From a virus: a stretch of DNA of 64,000 nt. The notes under the pieces were generated by a model, which was given only the letters and a program-made list of their open reading frames with translations, ran no database searches and was not told the origin of the DNA. This document shows, piece after piece, positions 56,492-64,000 of this stretch. Location of the stretch: the IMG/VR virus record IMGVR_UViG_3300009506_000015, positions 1-64,000 of that record; one strand, written 5' to 3'. How positions within the stretch are numbered: the stretch's first letter is position 1; every line of letters begins with the position of its first letter. The position numbers and the translations under genes were made by a program.

Positions 56492-57178
56492 GTGGACGAC
56501 GTTGTGCGCAGATATATGACCGCCGCCGGTACTGACAAGGCGATCACGGGCGAGCACTGTGGTACGTGGCGTGATTTCCATGCCTGGACATACAACCGAT
56601 ACTGGAAGCGCCTGAAGGTTGTGGTCGTGATGTCCAACCGTTTTGTGCCGTATCTCGAGTATGAACGACACAAGACTGGCATAAGGTTCGTCGCTCTTGA
56701 TACATACGAACGCGTATTCGGCTTCGAGTTTGATAGGCGTCTATCGGCGCACGACGTCGGGTGGGGCGTGGACACGGAGCAATATGACTCTGTAGTGAAT
56801 ACCAGGCCGTGGTCTAGAAGTCCGGTATTCTTCTTTGCGAATGGTATGAATGACCTCGCCAATGATATTGTCGCCCTGGGGTATGACGTCACGGACCAGA
56901 TGGTACTCGGAAACGTAGCGGTCATACAGGACGCGGAAGTAGTACCGATGAACATATACGCCGCTGCCGCCGCTGGCATGGCCGTTGTTACTACGGAGAG
57001 GAACGCCAGGTGGCTGGACGCTGTAGTTGACTTTGGCGTATACACAGAGGATGGGGCCGCTGGAATAGTGAAGGCGGTGGCGGGGGCAGACTACAAATTC
57101 GCTGGCATGATGTCTAGGGACATAGTCCCGAGCATGGACGACTTTGAAAATAGGTTCAAAAACCTATTGATGTTTTAG
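56492..57178 (+). CDS. putative GT-B-like protein, possible non-ATG start upstream
   Basis: 228 aa from the GTG at 56492; the frame stays open upstream, and an AGGGAGG site at 56446-56452 points to an ATA at 56459 as the start (11 codons longer, beginning RKRVGFAVDN). MNIYAAAAAGMAVVTTERNA near residue 150 resembles the donor-binding C-terminus of GT4 enzymes. Last gene of the island. Confidence 0.6.
   Translation: MDDVVRRYMTAAGTDKAITGEHCGTWRDFHAWTYNRYWKRLKVVVVMSNRFVPYLEYERHKTGIRFVALDTYERVFGFEFDRRLSAHDVGWGVDTEQYDSVVNTRPWSRSPVFFFANGMNDLANDIVALGYDVTDQMVLGNVAVIQDAEVVPMNIYAAAAAGMAVVTTERNARWLDAVVDFGVYTEDGAAGIVKAVAGADYKFAGMMSRDIVPSMDDFENRFKNLLMF
57149..57168 (+). terminator. weak hairpin at the end of the glycan island
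   Basis: AATAGGTT-CAAA-AACCTATT followed by GATGTTTT, inside the last codons of the gene and overlapping the next promoter's -35. Confidence 0.45.
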
Positions 57179-57195
57179 ACATCGTATGGTATATT
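57167..57195 (+). promoter_or_regulatory. promoter of the surface-protein operon
   Basis: TTGATG, 17-nt spacer, TATATT at 57190-57195; the following gene starts at 57214 with AGGAGATG. Confidence 0.6.
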
Positions 57196-57213
57196 TGTTT
57201 CAGGAGATGAGAT

Positions 57214-57672
57214 ATGACAGACTACTTTGAAGTTATCCACCCGCTAGAACTCAGGGACGCCGATGGCGACGAAGTGAACGCGTCCCTTCTGAGGAAGTGG
57301 TCGGACCAGGGCGATGGGTCGCACTCACCTGCCAGCTCCGGTTCGTCCAGTGCGGTGCAGATGAATTCGGCAGATACAGCCACGGCTGCGGCAGACACGG
57401 CGGTGGCGATCACATACGCCGCCACTGCCAGCGTCGCGCACAAGTTCAGGAAGCTCGTATGGTCGTACAGTGAAGACCCGACTGGCGGTGCGCTGACCAT
57501 TACCGATGGCGGGACCACCGTGTTTCAGATCAATATCACGGCTGGTGGGCCTGGGTTCATACCGCTGGATGACATGAAGTTCACATCCAATTCCGCTGTC
57601 GTGGTGACACTAGCCGCAGGTGGCGGGACTTGCGTTGGTATGCTGAATGTGATTGGTAAGTCCACGGAATAG
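57214..57672 (+). CDS. virion surface protein, beta-rich
   Basis: 152 aa. Low-complexity Ala/Ser/Thr segment (about 38-70), then a beta-sandwich-like part (FRKLVWSYSEDPTGGALTIT, FIPLDDMKFTSNSAVVVTLA) typical of small phage head-decoration or fibre proteins. First gene after its own promoter. Confidence 0.55.
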   Translation: MTDYFEVIHPLELRDADGDEVNASLLRKWSDQGDGSHSPASSGSSSAVQMNSADTATAAADTAVAITYAATASVAHKFRKLVWSYSEDPTGGALTITDGGTTVFQINITAGGPGFIPLDDMKFTSNSAVVVTLAAGGGTCVGMLNVIGKSTE

Positions 57673-57676
57673 GGCT

Positions 57677-59467
57677 ATGGGACTAGGTGGCATTAGTGCG
57701 CTGTCTGGTTTGTCCGGCGTCGTTGGTGCGTCTCCTGGCGAACCAGCCACAAGGCTGGTGGTATCTATAGACAACTCCGCTGGTGGAGATTTGGTAGATT
57801 ACCAGATAAGTGCAACCATACCATTCACAGAAGGCATGGAGGCAGACTTCTCTGATGTCAGATTCAGAGACACAAATGGTTCCACTCTCCTTGACTTTTG
57901 GATAGAGTCGTACACAGAGAGCACTTCTGCGCTCGTGTGGGTCAAGGTTCCAAGCATAGGCGCAAGTTCCTCAAAGACTATCTATGCGTACTATGGGGAC
58001 TCTGAGGCTGAAGGTGGTAGTGATATATGCGCCACGTTTGTTTTTGGTGATGATTTCAACCGCACAAATCTAAACCCGACTTGGACAAAGAGCGCGTCTA
58101 ACCCACTTACTGCCGCTGGATATGGCGATCCTGGTGTGTTCTATGAGTCAGAGACTTTCTACATATTTGTAGATAACTTCTCAACTGGCAACATCGATCT
58201 ACTAACTTCCAGTGACGGAACGACACTATCGAGCCAGGGTTCGGTTTTAGACAAAGGTTCTGAGGGCGCATGGGACGACTACTTTGTCCGTGATCCAAGT
58301 ATCGTAAAGATAGGCAGCACGTACCATATGTGGTTTGCAGGCCAGACCGACGCGGAGGGTGGTACGACGACCCACAAAATTGGACATGCTACTGCGCCAG
58401 CTATAACTGGTCCGTGGACTAAAGATGCAAGCAACCCTATAATAGACCGTAGCGGGGATGGATACGGCTGTAACGAACCATGCGTTGTCTATGATCCAGA
58501 CGACGATGGATACGAGTATAAGATGCTGTACACCTATGGGACGTTTGATAAGGGCGACGTCGGCGCTGAAAACATAGGGTATGCGTATTCATCTGATGGA
58601 TCGTCATTCACACTATACGGCCAGGTTATGGATTTTGGCGATATGCAGGACCAGTTTGTTGTCAAGGAGGGCAAGGTTTATACCTGTCTTGTTGACAACT
58701 CCTCTGCCGCTGTGCTCAGGACTATATCGAAGGACTTCATAAATTGGTTAGCGACTACAACCATCGGTGGTATTCCTGAGGGCGGAATCGGTGAGTACGA
58801 TCACGACGGGGTATATGCTCCTTGCGTTGTTCTTGTAGACGGAACATACTACTGCTACTATCAATCTGCGGATGCTGGCGACCACACTATATCTCTAGCA
58901 ACAACGACAGACCCTCTGAATATGGCAAATTGGGTTAACTACGTTGCAAACCTGTTTACGATTAGTGATAACAGGATGTATAAGTCGTTAGTATCTACTG
59001 GGAGCTGGCGCTCGTCAAAGATTGGGTGGGGGTTCGACCCTCCGTATATTGTCGAGTGTGAGATAGAGTTTCAGTACCAAGATGACGGTGCATACCACGC
59101 TGGCATATCAATCGGTGATATTTCCGGTTATCATGTTATAGTCATCTTCGACGTTAACTCAGACGTTACCGCCATAGCTCTGACGCAGTATCCAGATTAT
59201 GGTAGCGGCGGGTCGTCTCTTGGAACATCTACAGATGTGTCTCTATCTCTATCTACCGTGTATAAGATTCGCGCAATCGTGACTTCGTCCTCGGTGCAGG
59301 TCGATCTATATGATGGAAGCTGGCATACAAACATTCTGAGTAGCGAACAATCTATGCTGACAGGGTATCCAGCGGGATATGGATATAACAACGATAATGA
59401 ATTTTTCATTGACAACTTCCGTATCCGTAAGTATGCCAGCACGGAACCATCCGTAGAGGTGAGTTAA
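57677..59467 (+). CDS. virion protein: DUF2341 domain, five-blade propeller (GH43-like), lectin-like domain
   Basis: 596 aa from the ATG at 57677. N-terminal tag GLGGISALSGLSGVVG, then a DUF2341-type domain (LVDYQISATIPF, VRFRDTNGSTLLDFWIE, IYAYYGDSEA). A propeller resembling GH43/GH32 enzymes follows (GDPGVFYESETFYIFVDNF, VRDPSIVKIGSTYHMWFAG, EPCVVYDPDDDGYEYKMLYT). The last 150 residues are a jellyroll (YIVECEIEFQYQDDG, FFIDNFRIRKY). Likely glycan-binding or degrading spike. Codon use is more AT-rich than its neighbours. Confidence 0.65.
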   Translation: MGLGGISALSGLSGVVGASPGEPATRLVVSIDNSAGGDLVDYQISATIPFTEGMEADFSDVRFRDTNGSTLLDFWIESYTESTSALVWVKVPSIGASSSKTIYAYYGDSEAEGGSDICATFVFGDDFNRTNLNPTWTKSASNPLTAAGYGDPGVFYESETFYIFVDNFSTGNIDLLTSSDGTTLSSQGSVLDKGSEGAWDDYFVRDPSIVKIGSTYHMWFAGQTDAEGGTTTHKIGHATAPAITGPWTKDASNPIIDRSGDGYGCNEPCVVYDPDDDGYEYKMLYTYGTFDKGDVGAENIGYAYSSDGSSFTLYGQVMDFGDMQDQFVVKEGKVYTCLVDNSSAAVLRTISKDFINWLATTTIGGIPEGGIGEYDHDGVYAPCVVLVDGTYYCYYQSADAGDHTISLATTTDPLNMANWVNYVANLFTISDNRMYKSLVSTGSWRSSKIGWGFDPPYIVECEIEFQYQDDGAYHAGISIGDISGYHVIVIFDVNSDVTAIALTQYPDYGSGGSSLGTSTDVSLSLSTVYKIRAIVTSSSVQVDLYDGSWHTNILSSEQSMLTGYPAGYGYNNDNEFFIDNFRIRKYASTEPSVEVS

Positions 59468-59469
59468 TT

Positions 59470-61464
59470 ATGGGCCTGACTGGTCTATCTGGTCTATCGG
59501 GGATAAGTGGTGCGTTCGGCGGCTCCGAATGGACGCCACTAAGCCTTGGCAGCAGTTTGGTTCTATGGCTATCTGCTGAGGATGTTGGCGGTTCAGATGG
59601 TAGTGTTATAAGTGCCTGGGTATCTAGGGAAGGCAACAGCTACCTCTTTCATCAGAACAACCTGTCCAAACAGCCCGTCCTCAAGACTGGTGCGAATGGC
59701 ATCAACGGGTACAGTGTTGTCAGATTTGACGGTTCTGATGACTTGTTGGCCTACAACGGCACACTGACGACGGCAACCGATGGGGTAGTCGTTGCCCTTA
59801 TCAGGCTGTCATCTGGCTTTGCCGCATATCAGACCGTGTTGGCGTCGTGTGATGTGGGTGCCTCAACAAGATACTTCGCCCTGCGTGCCTATGAGGACAT
59901 AGACCCACGGTTTGCTATATCCATTGCACAGCGGGATAACGACACTGCCGAAGATATGTACGGGAACTCCGAGGTAACCAGCGACGTTCCGTATGTAATG
60001 TCGTGGATCAGCACCGGGACCGAATACCGTATGCGACACAATGGCGTTGAGCAATCTGTGAATATCCAGGCTGGCGCTAACAATGGCGACTGGTTCGGTG
60101 ACACGACACAGAGGGACACTGTCACATTGGGAGCCTTACAGCGAAACACTGAAGCCCAATTCCTGAAGGGTGATATATGCGAACTGGTTATATGCGCACC
60201 GAATATTTCAAGCGCAGACCTCTCCAGGCTAGAACAGTACATGTCCGAACGTGGAGATGTCGTACTTGGTGGGTGGGAGTTGGCAAGTGGCGCAGAGGGA
60301 GCGTCCGGTTCTTGGTGCTGGTTTGCACAGCCACGAGCAGTAGTGAGTGGTGGCAAGACCTATGCTGGATGGGCGACGCCAACAGGCAAAGTTGTGTATT
60401 CAGCGATTGAAGCTGGTGAGTCGCCGTCCAGCCCATACGTCCTGCACGACTTCAGCGCACCCGATGACCATATGAACCCTGCGTTCTTTGTACGTGCCGA
60501 TGGGACGCTGTTCGCTTTCTACTCCGACCACTCGGGTGGCGCTCTGTACATCATGGAATCCGTCAGGCCATACGAGGGTGTGTGGCTCAAGGAAATCGAC
60601 CTAGACAGCCAGCTAGAGGAAGCCAACTATACATACCCGCACCCCATACAACTGACCGGGGAGACGAACGATCCGATCTACCTGTTCTACAGGTCTGCTG
60701 ACTCTGGTACGTCTGGCGAAGGGTGTCACTTTTCTACATCGGAAGACGGGGGCGTGACGTGGGCTACCAGCCAGGCGCTACTGACGAATGGCGACGAGCG
60801 ACCGTACTTCGTAGTGGCCCAGAACGGCGATGACAGGATCGATATCGCCATCAACGACGGGCACCCCACCAGTGTCACAACGAACTGCACGTATCACGGC
60901 TATATCACCGGCGGCAACCTGTACAAATCGGACGGCACACTGGTTGGGGCTATCGGTTCAGGACCATACTCACCGAGTGACCTAACCCTGGTATACGATG
61001 GCACTACATACAGGTCTTGGGTCTGGGACATAGCCATAGACGACAGCGGCTATCCGGTCATAGCCTACGCCGACTTTGTATCCACTACCGACCACCGCTA
61101 TAGATACGCGAGGTGGACTGGTTCCGCCTGGGACGACCATGAGATTGTTGCTGCTGGCGGGACTATTTATCCAGTTGCGGGATCGCAGGATTATTATAGT
61201 GGCGGCATTAGCATAGACAGGGCCGACACGTCAATCGTGTACCTATCGCGTGAGGTGAGTGGAGTGCATGAAGTATACAAGTACACGACTTCCGATGGTG
61301 GTACGAACTGGTCGGCGGTTGCGATAACGTCGGGTTCGGAGAATGGCAACTACCGACCATTCGTCCCGTACAATGCCATTGAGGACTCCCCGATGTTCTA
61401 CATGGCCGGGGTGTACACGACATACGAAGATTTTGCGACAGAGATCACGGCATATCTGCCGTAG
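59470..61464 (+). CDS. virion protein: LamG-like domain plus sialidase-type propeller
   Basis: 664 aa. The same N-terminal tag as the previous protein (GLTGLSGLSGISGAFGG). Residues about 30-230 are LamG-like (NGYSVVRFDGSDDLLAYNGTL, ICELVICAPNISSADLSRLEQYM). The remainder is a propeller with Asp-box-like strands (FSTSEDGGVTW, YTTSDGGTNW). Probably a receptor-binding or host-glycan-degrading protein. Confidence 0.65.
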   Translation: MGLTGLSGLSGISGAFGGSEWTPLSLGSSLVLWLSAEDVGGSDGSVISAWVSREGNSYLFHQNNLSKQPVLKTGANGINGYSVVRFDGSDDLLAYNGTLTTATDGVVVALIRLSSGFAAYQTVLASCDVGASTRYFALRAYEDIDPRFAISIAQRDNDTAEDMYGNSEVTSDVPYVMSWISTGTEYRMRHNGVEQSVNIQAGANNGDWFGDTTQRDTVTLGALQRNTEAQFLKGDICELVICAPNISSADLSRLEQYMSERGDVVLGGWELASGAEGASGSWCWFAQPRAVVSGGKTYAGWATPTGKVVYSAIEAGESPSSPYVLHDFSAPDDHMNPAFFVRADGTLFAFYSDHSGGALYIMESVRPYEGVWLKEIDLDSQLEEANYTYPHPIQLTGETNDPIYLFYRSADSGTSGEGCHFSTSEDGGVTWATSQALLTNGDERPYFVVAQNGDDRIDIAINDGHPTSVTTNCTYHGYITGGNLYKSDGTLVGAIGSGPYSPSDLTLVYDGTTYRSWVWDIAIDDSGYPVIAYADFVSTTDHRYRYARWTGSAWDDHEIVAAGGTIYPVAGSQDYYSGGISIDRADTSIVYLSREVSGVHEVYKYTTSDGGTNWSAVAITSGSENGNYRPFVPYNAIEDSPMFYMAGVYTTYEDFATEITAYLP

Positions 61465-61472
61465 GAGGGAAA

Positions 61473-63032
61473 GTGCTAGAGATTCACACCATACCCCATC
61501 ACCATTGGGGCACTGACAGGAATTGGTTTGCCGAAGTTCGTTCCGCCGGAGGTGAACACTTCCACAAGGTAGTGTGGGGCGGGCTGCCACCGTATGCAGA
61601 TGACATGCCAGCGGGGTCTATCTACGTGTACCGCAACTATGACTTCGATGACCCAGACCAGCCTTACCGCAGGATGATGGCTACGGACCCGCTAGGGCTG
61701 GCGGACCTGCACGTCCAATCCAGCGTCAAATCGTCTGCGTGGCTTGAAGCGCATGGCGTGTCCAAGGACCACCAGCTATTCACCAGCGTAAATGAGCCGC
61801 ACATCTGGAGCGACGAAACTCCGCACAACGTCGCCGTATACGGGGCGCGGTTCCTTAATGGCCTGCACGCTCACGGTCTTCATGGTGGCTGGCCAGAGTT
61901 GAGCGTAGGGTGGCCTGGGAACGGCAGAAACGCCTCGCTAGGCAATCCTGGCAGCAAAGACCCGCCACACTGGGCGTGGGCGCAGCCAGCCATAGAAGCG
62001 ATGAACGACGGTGACTACCTTACAGTCCACGAATACTGGGCCGATGGTGGCGCACGTGAAATGTGGGGCTGGTGGGGTGGTCGCGTACTGCAATGCCCGT
62101 ATCACGTCAGGATTCTCGTCACCGAGACAGGCATCGACATGGGCGTAAAGTACCCGCAGCTAGACGTCTATAAGGGCTGGCTGGCGCTACCAGGGACTAC
62201 GGACGAGAAGGCGCGACGCTACACCGACGAACTGTGGGACTACATGGGCCTTATGGCCGAGGATTCACGGGTGCGGGGCGTGTTCCCGTTCACGTATGAT
62301 GGCGCGGGGGACAAATGGGCATGGTTCGAACAGCGGAACGAACAACTACAGGCCGCTCACAGGCGAAAGTGGGCGCTGGAAGGCATACCACATCCTAGAC
62401 CGTACAACCCTGGCGACGATCCTGACCCGCCGCCGACGTGGCCGCCTGACCCAGACCCGCTGCCAGAACCAGAGTTCGCGGTAGAATATGTGGTAGGTGG
62501 CCCATACATTGTTGGGAGCTACCCGCAGAAGGGCGCGATGCTGGTCCTGCGCGACCCGTGGGGCAACACTACGCACTGTACGGCGGGTGACAAACCAGAG
62601 TATGGGCCTGGAGGGTTCCTGTTCACAGCCATTCCTGGGTATGCATCTACCATCGTGGCTGGCGGGCAGGACTACAGAGTGGAGGTGAAGCCTGGAAATA
62701 CATCTAAGGTAACATTCGGCACTATCCCAGACCCGATAGAACCGCCACCAGACCCGGACCCAGACCCCGAACCTGGAGAGTACCACATCGAATACGCCCC
62801 AGGTCTGCCACTTGTCGTTGGCAACTACACAAGGGCTGGCGCTGATATGCTGTTACGTGACCCGTGGGGCAACGAGCAGCGCGTCAGGTCTGGAAGCAAG
62901 CCAGAGTATGGTAGCGGTGGATTCGAGTTCATTGGGATTGTCGGTGGGCAAGTCTACACACTGATCGTAGATGATGTAGTATGGCCCGTAGAGACAATGG
63001 CTGGCATGATAGCCACAATAAAGTGGTCCTAG
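61473..63032 (+). CDS. TIM-barrel glycoside hydrolase with two C-terminal repeats (probable endolysin or depolymerase)
   Basis: 519 aa, GTG start. The barrel has FTSVNEPHIW (acid/base Glu108 after Asn) and LVTETGID (nucleophile Glu218), the Glu-Glu pair of clan-A hydrolases; TVHEYWADGG lies between. A Pro/Asp linker (about 309-335) leads to two copies of a roughly 80-residue beta module (VLRDPWGN...KPEYGPGGFLF; LLRDPWGN...KPEYGSGGFEF). Being directly upstream of a holin, it is the best endolysin candidate; a virion depolymerase is the alternative. Confidence 0.75.
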   Translation: MLEIHTIPHHHWGTDRNWFAEVRSAGGEHFHKVVWGGLPPYADDMPAGSIYVYRNYDFDDPDQPYRRMMATDPLGLADLHVQSSVKSSAWLEAHGVSKDHQLFTSVNEPHIWSDETPHNVAVYGARFLNGLHAHGLHGGWPELSVGWPGNGRNASLGNPGSKDPPHWAWAQPAIEAMNDGDYLTVHEYWADGGAREMWGWWGGRVLQCPYHVRILVTETGIDMGVKYPQLDVYKGWLALPGTTDEKARRYTDELWDYMGLMAEDSRVRGVFPFTYDGAGDKWAWFEQRNEQLQAAHRRKWALEGIPHPRPYNPGDDPDPPPTWPPDPDPLPEPEFAVEYVVGGPYIVGSYPQKGAMLVLRDPWGNTTHCTAGDKPEYGPGGFLFTAIPGYASTIVAGGQDYRVEVKPGNTSKVTFGTIPDPIEPPPDPDPDPEPGEYHIEYAPGLPLVVGNYTRAGADMLLRDPWGNEQRVRSGSKPEYGSGGFEFIGIVGGQVYTLIVDDVVWPVETMAGMIATIKWS

Positions 63033-63035
63033 CTA

Positions 63036-63064
63036 TTGACAAATTTATAGACTTAACATATAAT
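63036..63064 (+). promoter_or_regulatory. consensus sigma70 promoter before the holin
   Basis: TTGACA (63036-63041), 17-nt spacer, TATAAT (63059-63064); a normal leader with AGGAGG follows. Confidence 0.9.
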
Positions 63065-63084
63065 CCACTTAGGAGGAGCAAAAA

Positions 63085-63381
63085 ATGGGTGGTTTGCCTG
63101 ATTGGTCAGCGTATGGAACACCGGCGCTCGTATGGCTAGTTGCAACGATCAACTACCTGAAGGAAAATTTCGGGCTGGAAACGAAGTATGCCCTTCCGGT
63201 GGCGGTTGCTATTTCCGCCGCGATTGGCACTGCTCTGTATTTTGGGCAGATGTATAAGGTCGTAATGGACGTCACTAATATCGTTCTAGGGGCGGTCCTA
63301 TTAGGGTTTGCGGCGACCGGATACTACAGCGGCACGAAGAAGAATGTTGAAACCAGGAACGGATCGAAGACAGAGGAATAA
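63085..63381 (+). CDS. holin-like membrane protein
   Basis: 98 aa. Three hydrophobic segments (TPALVWLVATINYL, YALPVAVAISAAIGTALYFG, DVTNIVLGAVLLGFAATGYY) and a charged tail, as in class I holins. Would form pores that release the upstream hydrolase at lysis. It has its own strong promoter. Confidence 0.75.
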   Translation: MGGLPDWSAYGTPALVWLVATINYLKENFGLETKYALPVAVAISAAIGTALYFGQMYKVVMDVTNIVLGAVLLGFAATGYYSGTKKNVETRNGSKTEE

Positions 63382-63384
63382 ATC

Positions 63385-64000
63385 ATGCCCTACCCAGGTG
63401 TGCCTAAAGATAAATGGCCAGCTATGGAAGAGTGTGTGGCTGGCATTATGAAGGACCACGAAGGGGAGAAAGATTTTGACAAGGGCAACGCGATTGCCAT
63501 TTGTCACAATAGGATCATGGGCGAATTTGTAGTGGAGATCGTAGAAGACCCGACGTCGATCAATGAGGCGCTCGGTGCAAACTACATGCCAGGCGAACTA
63601 TTGCGGTTCGAAGGTATGGAGCTGGCCCACGTCGGTACTAACGCCAATCAAGACGAGTACAACGACGACAATATAGGCGAACTCGCGTCCACGCTACCTT
63701 TAATGCCGATCACTGACGAACATGGGCGCGATAGGGTTGTCGGTGTGTTCACGGCTGCGAAGAAGACTGGCGATGGCGCTCTATCGACAGATGGGCTTGT
63801 GTACGCAAGACGCTTCCCAGAAGTGGCCCAGGACATCCTAGAAGGCATCAAGAGGCCATCTGTGGAGGCGTATGCAGATGTGGCGATGTGTTCTATCTGC
63901 GGCGAGGAGTTCATCACCGCGAAGGACTACTGCAACCACCTGCGAGATAGGCGGGGGAGCGGCGCATCGCGCCGCTTTAAGAATATGCACGCTGTTGGTG
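63385..64000 (+). CDS. prohead protease / scaffold-like protein (partial)
   Basis: Over 205 codons, running off the right edge. Starts MPYPGVPKDKWPAMEECVAG; the small N-terminal part (IMKDHEGEKDFDKGNAIAIC) is a module often found before phage prohead proteins. LELAHVGTNANQDEYN-like sequence (here MELAHVGTNANQDEYND) resembles the H-x-(N/A)-x-D neighbourhood of XkdF-type prohead proteases. CSICGEEFITAKDYCNH adds a zinc finger. Capsid genes are expected beyond the edge. Confidence 0.65.
   Translation, partial: MPYPGVPKDKWPAMEECVAGIMKDHEGEKDFDKGNAIAICHNRIMGEFVVEIVEDPTSINEALGANYMPGELLRFEGMELAHVGTNANQDEYNDDNIGELASTLPLMPITDEHGRDRVVGVFTAAKKTGDGALSTDGLVYARRFPEVAQDILEGIKRPSVEAYADVAMCSICGEEFITAKDYCNHLRDRRGSGASRRFKNMHAVG

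Noticed and set aside
1-64000. Prophage with integration functions
   Set aside because: No integrase, excisionase, attachment repeats or lysogeny repressor module was found in the window.

Overview
The window is a 64 kb piece of a tailed double-stranded DNA bacteriophage genome (Caudoviricetes). Evidence is a terminase-portal block, tail hub and fibre genes, a lysis cassette, phage replication genes, and nearly 100 tightly packed genes with overlapping stops and starts. The host is bacterial: several promoters match the sigma70 consensus exactly, Shine-Dalgarno sites are strong (GGAGG), and GTG/TTG starts are used. I see no integrase, excisionase or lysogeny repressor, so a lytic lifestyle is likely within what is visible. 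The host genus cannot be named from sequence alone.

Layout. (1) 1-7601, plus strand: late tail genes, beginning with the end of a large structural protein and running through two tail-hub-like proteins, fibre/lectin-type proteins and small virion proteins. (2) 7612-41048, minus strand: the early/middle region. It holds a replication-recombination block (Rad52-type annealing protein, Dam-type methylase, DnaB-like helicase) at 7.6-12.3 kb. At 12.5-15.2 kb is a complete ubiquitin-like conjugation operon (E1, JAMM protease, E2-like, ubiquitin-like protein). At 15.3-18.3 kb are accessory genes with a sigma-factor-like protein. At 18.3-19.0 kb is a long structured non-coding RNA with two tRNA-like modules. 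Three tRNAs, SSB, a phosphoesterase and an SNF2-like helicase lie at 20-27 kb. From 27 to 39 kb come dozens of small, mostly unknown, zinc-ribbon or membrane genes separated by hairpins and inverted repeats. An AAA+ ATPase closes the region. (3) 41190-64000, plus strand: VRR-NUC nuclease, small and large terminase, portal-MuF fusion; then a 10 kb glycan island (six or more glycosyltransferases, sugar aminotransferase, SDR, acyltransferase, sulfotransferase); then virion surface proteins with propeller/lectin domains, a glycoside hydrolase, a holin and the start of a prohead-protease-like gene. A short HNH/unknown pair lies on the minus strand between terminase and portal.

Regulation. Seven copies of one promoter type, TTTACA-N17-TATAAT with a conserved GCC in the middle of the spacer and ATGT before the -10, head minus-strand operons. 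The plus-strand late operons use separate TTGACA-N17-TATAAT-type promoters at 41.16, 44.53, 57.17 and 63.04 kb.

Most interesting content: the phage-borne Ubl-E2-JAMM-E1 operon. It has the same gene order as the bacterial antiphage ISG15-like (BIL) operons, but lies inside a phage, and its E2-like and JAMM proteins carry related zinc modules. Second is the 18.4-19.0 kb structured RNA. Third is a virion- or host-glycan pathway inserted between portal and prohead genes. Fourth is a set of inverted repeats bracketing single small genes at 31.0-31.7 kb.
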